Shown here in pieces: positions 27,963-35,571 of a stretch of 64,000 bases of DNA (position 1 is the first letter of the stretch; each line of letters opens with the position of its first letter). This DNA comes from Opitutaceae bacterium EW11 (GTDB taxonomy: Bacteria; Verrucomicrobiota; Verrucomicrobiia; Opitutales; Opitutaceae). Where the stretch lies: positions 485,501 to 549,500 of the forward strand of contig QAYY01000001.1 of assembly GCA_003054665.1 (NCBI GenBank), given 5' to 3'. A model generated the notes under the pieces. The model saw only the letters and a program-made list of their open reading frames with translations, ran no database searches and was not told the origin of the DNA. Position numbers and translations under genes: made by a program.

Positions 27963-28706
27963 ATGAGCAACTCGGAATTCCTTACGCTGGGTGAAGTCGC
28001 GGCCCATTTCGGCTGGACCGCCCGATTCGTCGAACGCCTCGCCACGACGGACCAGATCCCTGGAGTCGAAGTCAACGGCCAGTGGCTGTTCCGGCGCGAC
28101 GACCTCGTGGAATGGCTCGACCGCAAGATCCAGACACTGGACCCAACGCAGGTCGCGAATCTCGAGCAGAAATTCGAAGACGACCTGCAGGCCGCCTCGA
28201 GAAACATCCACATCGCCGACCGGCTTCGGCCCGAGGCGATCAATCTGGAGGTCGCCACGACCGGGCGGGCCGACGTGATCAAGCAGCTCGTCACGCTGGC
28301 GGACAGAACGGGCCTCGTGGTGAACACGGCGCACCTGCACGCGTCGCTGCTCGAACGCGAACGTCTCTCCAGCACGGCACTGCCCGGCGGCGTCGCGCTG
28401 TGTCATCCCCGCCGGCCCTCGCCCCACTTCCTTCGCCGGACGCTGTTCTCGGTCGTGCGGACGGCGCAACCCGTCGCCTTTGGCGCGGAAGACGGCCAAC
28501 CGACCCGCCTCTTCTTCCTCATCGCCGCCATCGACGACCGCGCCCACCTCTACGCCCTGGCCCGTCTTTCTCGTATCCTGCGCGGCCCTACGCTCGGAAC
28601 GCTGTTCGCCGCGAAGACGAGCGGCGAACTGATTCAGGCGGTCCGCGCCCGCGAAACGGAGATCGACGCCGCCGCGCCGGCGTCGGTCGTCGGCGTCCAG
28701 CTCTGA
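27963..28706 (+). CDS. HTH-EIIA fusion: DNA-binding PTS-IIA regulator
   Basis: A 247-residue protein. ATG 27963 begins a clean excisionase/MerR-type helix-turn-helix (residues about 5-53: FLTLGEVAAHFGWTARFVERL, GQWLFRRDDLVEWLDRKI). After a linker, a fructose/PtsN-type EIIA domain follows (about 85-245) with RADVIKQLVTLA, LLERERLSSTALPGGVALCH; H148 is the expected phosphorylation site. An upstream extension of the frame to 27753 lacks domain support. No EI, HPr or PTS permease occurs in the window, so it is probably a phosphorylation-sensing regulator rather than a transport component. Confidence 0.8.
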   Translation: MSNSEFLTLGEVAAHFGWTARFVERLATTDQIPGVEVNGQWLFRRDDLVEWLDRKIQTLDPTQVANLEQKFEDDLQAASRNIHIADRLRPEAINLEVATTGRADVIKQLVTLADRTGLVVNTAHLHASLLERERLSSTALPGGVALCHPRRPSPHFLRRTLFSVVRTAQPVAFGAEDGQPTRLFFLIAAIDDRAHLYALARLSRILRGPTLGTLFAAKTSGELIQAVRARETEIDAAAPASVVGVQL

Positions 28707-28969
28707 GCGAGCCCCGTTGCGGGCGGATGGAGTCGCGCCCGGCAGCATTGTTCTCCGATGCCGCCGCCGAAGGGGCGAATCAGCTCTCCTGCACGGCGGC
28801 AAAGCGCGGCGTGCGGGAGCAGCCATGTACCGCGTGAGAATTCGTTTGTGCGCCCTGGCCGGAGCGGCCGTTTGCCGTTGCCAAGGCTTCGGGCGGAGCG
28901 GCATCTCCGCAGCCGTGAGCCGCGGCCTCCTCTGCGGCAAGGCCGGCAATCTCTCTTCGCGTCCAGCCC

Positions 28970-31225
28970 ATGAAGCCTTCCCTCCTCCTCTCGCTGATCT
29001 GCCTGAACGCGTGGGCTTTCACCTCCGGCTACGGCGCATCCCTGCGCATCTACGTGTCGCCGCAGGGAAACGATCTCTGGTCGGGTCTGCTCCCCGCGCC
29101 GAACGCCAGTCGCAGCGACGGTCCGTTGGCTACTCTGGAACAGGCGCGCGATACCGCCCAGGCCGCGGCAGGGGGCGACGACGTGACCATCGTCGTGCAG
29201 GAAGGCGTGTATCCACGAACTCAAGCGCTCCAGCTCGGCCCGAACGATTCGGGCAAACCCGGCCGCCCGATTGTCTGGCGCGCGCCTGAGACCGGAAAAG
29301 CCGTTTTCACCGGGGCCGTCGCGGTCGACCGGCTCGAGCGCCTGACCGATCCCCAGGTTCTGCGGAGGCTCTCGCCTTCGGTGCGGGGCAAGATCCTCGT
29401 GGCCGATCTTCGGGCCCAGCACCTCACCGACTTCACCGGGCCCGCACAGCGCGGCTCCCCCGGCCTCGAGCTTTTCTACCGCGGCCGGCGAATGCCCCTC
29501 GCCCGATACCCGAACGAGGGCTGGCTCCGCATCGCCGGCGTGCCCCAGACCGGCCCGCACCGGTTCAACGAGGGGCTCGAGCGCGAAAAACGCTTCGCCG
29601 GGATTCCAGCGGGCCGGCACTACGGCCGCATCGTGTGCGACGACGACCGGCCTTCGCACTGGGCGCCCGACGACTCGATTCTCGCGCATGGTTTCTGGAC
29701 GTGGGACTGGAGCGATTCCTTCCAGCCGGTGCAGTCGATCGACAAGGCGAGCCGCGAGATCACCTTCGCCGAGCCGCATCACGCATACGGATACACGCAG
29801 GGCCAGCGATTCTATTTTCTCAACGTGCTGGAGGAGCTCGACCGTCCCGGGGAATGGTACCTCGACCGGAAGCTCGGCCGGCTCTATTTCTATCCTCCGG
29901 GCCCGGTTGAGGCCGGCGATCTGACTGTCTCCGTGCTGAACGAGCCCTTCTTCCGCCTCGACGGCGCAAGCTACATCCACCTCGAGGGCTTCTCCTTCAC
30001 CGCCAGTCGCGCCGGCGGCGTTTCCATCGAGGGAGGCACGGAATGCTCCATTCGCGGCTGCACCTTCAGCCAGCTCGGAGGTCTGGCCGTGAAAATCGAC
30101 GGAGGTCTCCGGCACGAACTCCGCGGCTGCGACCTGGATAACCTCGCCACCGGAGCGGTGCTCGTCCGGGGCGGCGACCGCAAGACGCTCGCTCCGTCCA
30201 GCCACCGCGTGATCAACAATCACATCCATCATTTCGGGCAGTGGCTGCTGACGGGAGAATACGCGGTGCTGATCGACGGCGTCGGGCAATACGTCGCGCA
30301 AAACCTGATACACGACGCTCCGTTCGAGGCGATTTACCTGCGGGGCAACGACCACATGGTCGAGCTGAACGAAGTCTACCGCGTCGTCCAGGAGACGGGC
30401 GACGCAGGCGCGCTCCACACCGGGCGCGACTGGACCTGGCGCGGCAACATCATCCGCAACAATTACTGGCACCATCTCCAGGGGCCGGGCCTGCACGGCG
30501 CGACCGCGGTGTACCTCGACGATTTCTCCAGCGGCTTCGAGGTCACCGGCAACATCTTCTACCGGGCCGGGCGAGCGATCCAGATCGGCGGAGGCCGGGA
30601 CAACACCGTCGCCAACAACCTTCTGATCGAATGCGAGCCGGCGCTTCACATCGACGCCCGCGGTCTTGGGTGGGCCTCCAACTATTTCGACGGCAGCTAC
30701 CCCTGGCTTTTCGACCGATACCGGGAGATGGATGGCGGCGCCGCTCCGTACGCCGACCGATATCCGCCGCTGAAAATCCTCCTTCAGGACGAACCCGCCG
30801 TTCCGAAGGGAAATCGCGTGATCGAGAACATTTCCTGGGGAGGTCGCTGGCTCGACGTGTACGACTTCTTTGCCTTCGATTTTTCCCGCGCCGTCGCGAT
30901 GCGCGACAATCTCGTCGCCGATCGCGGTCTCCTCCGACGCCGTGCGAAGTCCGACGGGCAGAAGGATCCCTATTACCTCAATATCGACGCGAAGGAGGGC
31001 TACGTTCTCATCGCAAACGGGACCGCCGAGGCCGAACAGGCCCTTCCCGGAAACCGCCTCAGGACGGTCCCGCCCGCGACTTTCAATCCGTCCACCCTGG
31101 CGCTGACCTTCACCGACTCCGGCGCACTCGGGACGTTTCATTTCCGGCCGCTGCCCGTCTCCCGCATCGGACTCCAGGTCGACGACTGGCGGCCGGTAGT
31201 GCCGCCGCACTACACGGGAAAATGA
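28970..31225 (+). CDS. right-handed parallel beta-helix protein (GH141-like candidate)
   Basis: A 751-residue exported protein from ATG 28970 with signal peptide LLLSLICLNAWAFTSGYGA. The opening IYVSPQGNDLWSG, PLATLEQARDTAQ and YPRTQALQL is the usual entry to bacterial beta-helix carbohydrate enzymes, followed by a beta-sandwich-like insertion (about 130-320) and repeated helix coils (GFSFTASRAGGVSIEGG, RVINNHIHHFGQ, NLIHDAPFEAIYLRGNDHMVELNEVY, GALHTGRDWTWRGNIIRNNYWH). The layout recalls GH141 fucosidases/xylanases and related families, but I cannot fix a family from sequence alone. The 263 bases before it hold no gene I can support. Confidence 0.72.
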   Translation: MKPSLLLSLICLNAWAFTSGYGASLRIYVSPQGNDLWSGLLPAPNASRSDGPLATLEQARDTAQAAAGGDDVTIVVQEGVYPRTQALQLGPNDSGKPGRPIVWRAPETGKAVFTGAVAVDRLERLTDPQVLRRLSPSVRGKILVADLRAQHLTDFTGPAQRGSPGLELFYRGRRMPLARYPNEGWLRIAGVPQTGPHRFNEGLEREKRFAGIPAGRHYGRIVCDDDRPSHWAPDDSILAHGFWTWDWSDSFQPVQSIDKASREITFAEPHHAYGYTQGQRFYFLNVLEELDRPGEWYLDRKLGRLYFYPPGPVEAGDLTVSVLNEPFFRLDGASYIHLEGFSFTASRAGGVSIEGGTECSIRGCTFSQLGGLAVKIDGGLRHELRGCDLDNLATGAVLVRGGDRKTLAPSSHRVINNHIHHFGQWLLTGEYAVLIDGVGQYVAQNLIHDAPFEAIYLRGNDHMVELNEVYRVVQETGDAGALHTGRDWTWRGNIIRNNYWHHLQGPGLHGATAVYLDDFSSGFEVTGNIFYRAGRAIQIGGGRDNTVANNLLIECEPALHIDARGLGWASNYFDGSYPWLFDRYREMDGGAAPYADRYPPLKILLQDEPAVPKGNRVIENISWGGRWLDVYDFFAFDFSRAVAMRDNLVADRGLLRRRAKSDGQKDPYYLNIDAKEGYVLIANGTAEAEQALPGNRLRTVPPATFNPSTLALTFTDSGALGTFHFRPLPVSRIGLQVDDWRPVVPPHYTGK

Positions 31226-31294
31226 GCGGGCGAAGAAGTCCCCTGCTGGATATCCCGTTTTTCCCCAAGGCCGCGCCCCGCCGTCGGGTATCCG

Positions 31295-32179
31295 ATGCCG
31301 CCTGACGTTGTCTACCTCGTGCCCGCCGTGAGCAGCGTCGTCTACGTCGCGGCCGCGCTCTCGATGAAACGCTCCGCCTCGTTCGGCGTCGGCGTGTGGC
31401 GCTCCACCTTCGTCGCCAATCTCACGGTCGGCGCGGTGTTCGCGCCTCTCTGGGTTCTGGGCGGCCACGGCCGTGAATGGTTCTGGCTTTGGCAGCCGGC
31501 GCTCGGCGGGGCCCTGTTTCTTCTCGGACAGATCGCGACGTTCGTCGCGCTGGAACACGGCGACGTCTCGGTCACCACGCCGGTGCTGGGGCTCAAGATC
31601 ATGATGGTGGCATTCTTCACCGTGCTCCTCCTGTCCGTGCCCGTTCCGCTGCCGCTCTGGTTCGCCGCGGGGCTGAGCACCATCGGCATCCTCCTCCTCA
31701 ACCGGAAGGATCACGCGCGCCCCGCTTCGCGTCGTTTGTTGCCCCTCGCCGCAGCGGTCGCGGCCGCCGCCAGTTTCGCCTGTTGCGACGTGCTGATCCA
31801 AAAATGGGTCCCCGCGTGGGGAGTCGGCCGGTTCCTTCCGTTGATGTTCGGATCGGTCGCCGTGCTTTCCGTCGCCCTGATCCCGCGCTTCTCGGCGCCC
31901 CTGACCGCCGTGCCCAGAGGCGCGTGGCCCTGGCTTCTAGGAGGATCGACCGCATTTGCCGTCCAAGCCGCCGCGCTCGCCTACGCCATCGGCGCCTTCG
32001 GACAGGCCACGGGCGTGAATATCGTCTACAGCTCGCGCGGACTCTGGAGCGTGCTCGCGGTGTGGAAAATCGGCCACTGGTTCGGCAACGAGGAGCAGGC
32101 CATGTCGGCGCCGGTACTGCGGTCGCGCATTTCCGGCGCGGTGCTGATGCTGCTGGCGATCGCTCTCGTTCTCCTCTGA
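31295..32179 (+). CDS. EamA/DMT-family transporter
   Basis: A 294-residue protein with about ten hydrophobic helices arranged as two five-helix repeats, the DMT layout. It opens with PPDVVYLVPAVSSVVYVAAALSMKR and contains FLLGQIATFVALEHGDVSVTTPVLGLKIMMVAFF. Members export amino acids, sugars or other metabolites; some import. It is convergent with the threonine-aldolase-like gene with only 31 bases between stops. Substrate unknown. Confidence 0.82.
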   Translation: MPPDVVYLVPAVSSVVYVAAALSMKRSASFGVGVWRSTFVANLTVGAVFAPLWVLGGHGREWFWLWQPALGGALFLLGQIATFVALEHGDVSVTTPVLGLKIMMVAFFTVLLLSVPVPLPLWFAAGLSTIGILLLNRKDHARPASRRLLPLAAAVAAAASFACCDVLIQKWVPAWGVGRFLPLMFGSVAVLSVALIPRFSAPLTAVPRGAWPWLLGGSTAFAVQAAALAYAIGAFGQATGVNIVYSSRGLWSVLAVWKIGHWFGNEEQAMSAPVLRSRISGAVLMLLAIALVLL

Positions 32180-32210
32180 AAGCGACGAGGCCGGCGGACG
32201 AGCAAGGCGG

Positions 32211-33332
32211 TCAACGCTTCGTCGCCTCGGCAGCGTCGGCGGCGAAGGCTTCGACATCCTGCTCCGCCGTCGCCCAGGAGCACATCAAGCGGCAGCCGGT
32301 TCCTCCGATGAAGTTGTAGAAATGCCACCCGCGGCGCTTCAGCTCGGCAGAAAGCGCGGACGGCATCTGGACGAACACCGCATTGGCTTCCGGCTCACGG
32401 ACGATCGAGATGTCCGGGATTCTCCGCAGTTCGGAGGCGAGTCGCTTCGCCATCGCGTTGGCGTGCGCCGCACGTTTCAGCCAGGCGCCGTTTTCCAACA
32501 TTCCGACCCATTGCGCGCTCAGGAACCGCATTTTGGACGCGAGCTGTCCGGCCTGTTTGCAGCGATAGTCGAACTCTCGCGCCAGCGCCGGATTGAAGAA
32601 AACCACCGCTTCGGTGCCCACCATGCCGTTTTTCGTCCCGCCGAAACAGAGCACGTCGACTCCCGCGCGCCAGGTCAGGTCGGCGAGCGACGCGCCGCCG
32701 TTTGCCTGGAGAGACGCTGCCGCGTTCGAAAACCGCGAGCCGTCCATGTGAACGGCGAGTTGGTGTTTTCGCGCCACGGCGGAGAGCGCCCGAATCTCGT
32801 CGGTGCCGTAGATCGTCCCCCATTCCGTCGCCTGGGTGAGCGTGAGCACCCGCGGCTTCGGGTAGTGAATGTCCGTGCGCTTCAACACGAGGCGTTCGAC
32901 GGCGTCGGGCGACAGCTTTCCGTCGGGCCCGCCCGCCAGAAGCAGCTTCGTTCCATTGGAGAAGAACTCGGGAGCCCCGCATTCGTCGGTTTCGACGTGC
33001 GCGGCCTCGTGGCAGATCACGCTGTGGTAACTCTGGCACAGGGAGGCGAGCGCCAGGGAGTTCGCCGCGGTGCCGTTGAAGACGAAGAAGACCTCCGCGT
33101 CCGGTTTTTCGAATACACTTCGGATCAGGTCGCAGGCGCGGTTGGTCCAGACATCCGTTCCGTAGGACGAGTGAAAGCCTTGGTTCGCTTCGCCGAGCGC
33201 CGCCCAGGCTTCCGGGCAGATGCCGGCGACGTTGTCGCTGGCAAAATGGTCCTTCGCCGCGCTGACCCCGCGGGCGGCGGACGCCGCGGGAAACCGGCCG
33301 TTGTTGGATACGGAGGCAGACGCTTCGTGCAT
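32211..33332 (-). CDS. threonine-aldolase-like PLP enzyme
   Basis: A 373-residue fold-type I PLP protein; start at 33332 (MHEASASV) chosen since the upstream frame runs into the preceding gene. Family features: HFASDNVAGICPEAW, SYGTDVWTNRACDLIRSVF, FVFNGTAANSLALASL, ICHEAAHVETDECGAPE, AVHMDGSRFSNAAASL and the PLP lysine K234 in FGGTKNGMVG. Low-specificity L-threonine aldolases cleave beta-hydroxy amino acids to glycine plus aldehyde. It starts 48 bases after the stop of the cysteine-synthase-like gene on the same strand, so the two are likely an operon. Confidence 0.88.
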   Translation of the reverse strand: MHEASASVSNNGRFPAASAARGVSAAKDHFASDNVAGICPEAWAALGEANQGFHSSYGTDVWTNRACDLIRSVFEKPDAEVFFVFNGTAANSLALASLCQSYHSVICHEAAHVETDECGAPEFFSNGTKLLLAGGPDGKLSPDAVERLVLKRTDIHYPKPRVLTLTQATEWGTIYGTDEIRALSAVARKHQLAVHMDGSRFSNAAASLQANGGASLADLTWRAGVDVLCFGGTKNGMVGTEAVVFFNPALAREFDYRCKQAGQLASKMRFLSAQWVGMLENGAWLKRAAHANAMAKRLASELRRIPDISIVREPEANAVFVQMPSALSAELKRRGWHFYNFIGGTGCRLMCSWATAEQDVEAFAADAAEATKR

Positions 33333-33379
33333 GGGGAACGGAATCTCAATGCGGGCCGCGGGTCGAGTGCGGCGTGCAC

Positions 33380-34366
33380 TCAACCGGCGGCCTTCAGTTC
33401 GCAAACGCCGGATACAGGCGAGACCCGGGTGAACAGCGGCGTGCTGAAATACCGCTCCGCCCGGTCGCACAGCAACGTCACCACCGTGGCGTCCCGCCCG
33501 AGCTCTTTCGCCACGCGCAAGGCCGCGGCGACGTTCGCCCCGGAAGAAGTCCCGACCAGCAGGCCGAACTCGCGGGTCAACCGCTGCGTCATTTCCATTG
33601 CCGCCGCGCTCGGGATCTTGATCGCGCCGTCGATCGGCGCGCCATCGAGGAGCTTCGGGATGAAGCCGTCGGCGACTCCCTCGATGAAGTGAGAACAGGG
33701 CGCCTCGCCCAGGAGCAGCGCGGCCTCCGCGGGCTCCATGGCGTAGATTCTCGTCCGGGAATTCGCCCGCCGAAGCGCGCGGGACACACCGGAGAGCGTT
33801 CCGCCGGTGCCATAGCCGGTGACAAACGCGGCCACCGGCCCAGGCGCCTGCCGCAGGATCTCGGCGCCGGTGGACTCCTCGTGATCGCGGGAGTTGAGCG
33901 GATTCTCGAACTGCCGCGGAAGGAAATACCGCTGATCCTTCGCCGCCATCTCTCGCGTGAGATCAATGCCGGTCCGATAGCCGCCCGCCGGGAACAGGAT
34001 GACCTCGCCGCCGAGTTGCCGGATGAGGTGCCGCCGTTCGCAGCTGGCCTTCTCCGAAATCGCGATCTGGACCCGATAGCCGCGGGACGCGCCCATCATC
34101 GCCAGCGCGACGCCGGTATTGCCGCTCGAACACTCGAGGATGATCGAGCCCGGCCGGAGCAGCCCCCGGCTTTCCGCGTCCTCGACCACCGCGCGCGCAA
34201 AGCGGTCCTTGATCGAGCCGCTGGGGTTCAGGAACTCGCATTTGGCGTAGATCGTCACTTCCTCCGGCATGAACCGGAGGGCGATCATCGGCGTGTTCCC
34301 GATCAGGGGGGCGATGGAGGCGGAGACGCCGGAGACCCGCCGTTCCGGCCCAAGGGGAGAATTCAT
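33380..34366 (-). CDS. cysteine synthase/CBS-family PLP enzyme
   Basis: A 328-residue fold-type II PLP protein from ATG at 34366. Seen: PLIGNTPMIAL, NPSGSIKDRFA with the PLP lysine K53, SSGNTGVALAMMGASRGY (phosphate-side loop), GYGTGGTLSGVSRALR and GTSSGANVAAALRVAKEL. The family includes O-acetylserine sulfhydrylase but also enzymes making 2,3-diaminopropionate and other beta-substituted alanines, and this copy is in no cysteine-biosynthesis context. The 16-bp palindrome at 34367-34382 touches the start codon, so there is no room for a Shine-Dalgarno site outside it; repression at the initiation region is likely. Confidence 0.88.
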   Translation of the reverse strand: MNSPLGPERRVSGVSASIAPLIGNTPMIALRFMPEEVTIYAKCEFLNPSGSIKDRFARAVVEDAESRGLLRPGSIILECSSGNTGVALAMMGASRGYRVQIAISEKASCERRHLIRQLGGEVILFPAGGYRTGIDLTREMAAKDQRYFLPRQFENPLNSRDHEESTGAEILRQAPGPVAAFVTGYGTGGTLSGVSRALRRANSRTRIYAMEPAEAALLLGEAPCSHFIEGVADGFIPKLLDGAPIDGAIKIPSAAAMEMTQRLTREFGLLVGTSSGANVAAALRVAKELGRDATVVTLLCDRAERYFSTPLFTRVSPVSGVCELKAAG

Positions 34367-34382
34367 GTAACCATGTGGTTAC
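34367..34382. promoter_or_regulatory. palindromic operator GTAACC-ATGT-GGTTAC
   Basis: A perfect inverted repeat with 4-base spacer, directly upstream of and abutting the start codon of the minus-strand cysteine-synthase-like gene. The best copy of a motif (GTAACY-N4-RGTTAC) found at five further non-random positions in the window. Bound protein unknown. Confidence 0.75.
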
Positions 34383-34433
34383 CTTTCCGCCGCCGATGTC
34401 AAACGCCGATTGGCCGTGAAGCCCGGCCGTTAT

Positions 34434-34449
34434 GTAACCGATTAGTTAT
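34434..34449. promoter_or_regulatory. palindromic operator GTAACC-GATT-AGTTAT
   Basis: Matches the GTAACY-N4-RGTTAC motif at 11 of 12 positions. It is 67 bases from the first copy, in the divergent promoter region, and lies six bases before TTGACG (34456-34461), a candidate -35 element for the plus-strand Gfo/Idh gene; the -10 element is weak. Confidence 0.7.
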
Positions 34450-34551
34450 TTCCGGTTGACGCCCGCCCGTTCCGGTGCAGGATCCGGCGATCGAGGGCAC
34501 GCGCGCCGGCTCCGCCTGATCGCGAGACGCCGCGCCCGTGAAGAACAACGC

Positions 34552-35439
34552 ATGCAGATCGGTATCGTAGGCACAGATACGTCCCACGCCGTCGCTTTCG
34601 CCGAGCACTTCCACCAGATCGGCGGGAGATCCCGCCGGACCGCGTTTCGGATCTCGGTCGGCTACGCCGGAGGCTCCGCGGAGATCCCGATCAGCGCCAC
34701 GCGCGTGAACGGCTTCCGGAAAACGCTGGAAGAACGCTTCGGGGTCGCCTTCGTCGGAAGCCCGGAGGAGGTCGCGGCCCGGTGCGATGCTCTCCTGGTT
34801 CTTTCCGTCGACGGCAACACGCACCTGCCTCTCGTCCGGATGCTGGCGCCTTTCGGCCGGCCCCTCTTCGTCGACAAGCCGTTCGCGCTCTCCAGCGCGG
34901 ACGCGAGGGAGATTCTCGCCGTCGCCCGCCGCCACGGGGCGCCGATCATGTCCTGTTCCTCCCTGCGTTTCGCGCCGGCGTTGACCGCGTTGCTCGAGTC
35001 CGGCCGGCCCAACGGCGCCGACTTCTACGGCCCGCTTTCGGTCCAGCCGGGGATTCCGACGCTCTTCTGGTACGGCATCCACGCCTGCGAAATGCTGGTC
35101 ACCGCGCTGGGGCCCGATTTTTCCACGGTCTCTCACGTAGCGCAGGGAGAGGATGAGGTGTACGCCGCCGTCTGGGAGGGGGGCGCCGTGGGCACGCTCA
35201 GGCTCAACGTGCGCGGCAGAGCCGCGTTTGGCGGCACGCTCCACTATCCGAATCGCAGCGCGTTCTGCGATGCGGGCGCGGGTTATTTCGGAAGCATGGT
35301 CGAGGCGGTGATCCAGTTTTTCAGGACCGGTGTGCCCCCGGTGGCGTCCGCCGACACGGCCGCCGTCATCCGTTTTCTCGAGGAGGCCAGCGCGGCTCGA
35401 GAGGCGCATTTGAGTAACTCTTCAGTTACTTTATCTTGA
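34552..35439 (+). CDS. Gfo/Idh/MocA-type oxidoreductase
   Basis: A 295-residue protein from ATG 34552 (MQIGIVGTDTSHAVAF, a GxxGxxxxH variant of the NAD(P)-binding P-loop); the frame is open upstream but starts outside the fold. The EKP-type catalytic motif appears as FVDKPFALSS. GIHACEMLVTALG provides the His of the active-site helix. It is shorter than the usual 330-390 residues, with a reduced C-terminal sheet domain. Substrate unknown, probably a sugar, sugar acid or inositol. First plus-strand gene of region C, behind the 34434 operator; its last codons overlap the 35414 operator. Confidence 0.8.
   Translation: MQIGIVGTDTSHAVAFAEHFHQIGGRSRRTAFRISVGYAGGSAEIPISATRVNGFRKTLEERFGVAFVGSPEEVAARCDALLVLSVDGNTHLPLVRMLAPFGRPLFVDKPFALSSADAREILAVARRHGAPIMSCSSLRFAPALTALLESGRPNGADFYGPLSVQPGIPTLFWYGIHACEMLVTALGPDFSTVSHVAQGEDEVYAAVWEGGAVGTLRLNVRGRAAFGGTLHYPNRSAFCDAGAGYFGSMVEAVIQFFRTGVPPVASADTAAVIRFLEEASAAREAHLSNSSVTLS
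35414..35429. promoter_or_regulatory. palindromic operator GTAACT-CTTC-AGTTAC
   Basis: A perfect GTAACT/AGTTAC inverted repeat with 4-base spacer inside the last codons of the Gfo/Idh gene and 143 bases before the epimerase start. As with the 34434 copy, TTGACG follows exactly six bases later (35436-35441), so an internal promoter for the following three genes is likely. Confidence 0.75.
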
Positions 35440-35571
35440 CGCTCCCTGCGCGGGGCGTTCATTGTCCGCCAGTTGCGCCGGCAGGCGCGCGCCGTGAGCC
35501 CGTCCGACCGGGCGGGCCTTCAGCATTCGCCGGCGCCGCTCCTTTCCTCCGCCCGCCGTCCTCCCATCTCC

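Noticed and set aside
28634-31801. A 1055-residue open frame on the minus strand over the beta-helix and EamA genes
   Set aside because: Same pattern of a codon shadow; it spans two supported plus-strand genes and shows no domain.
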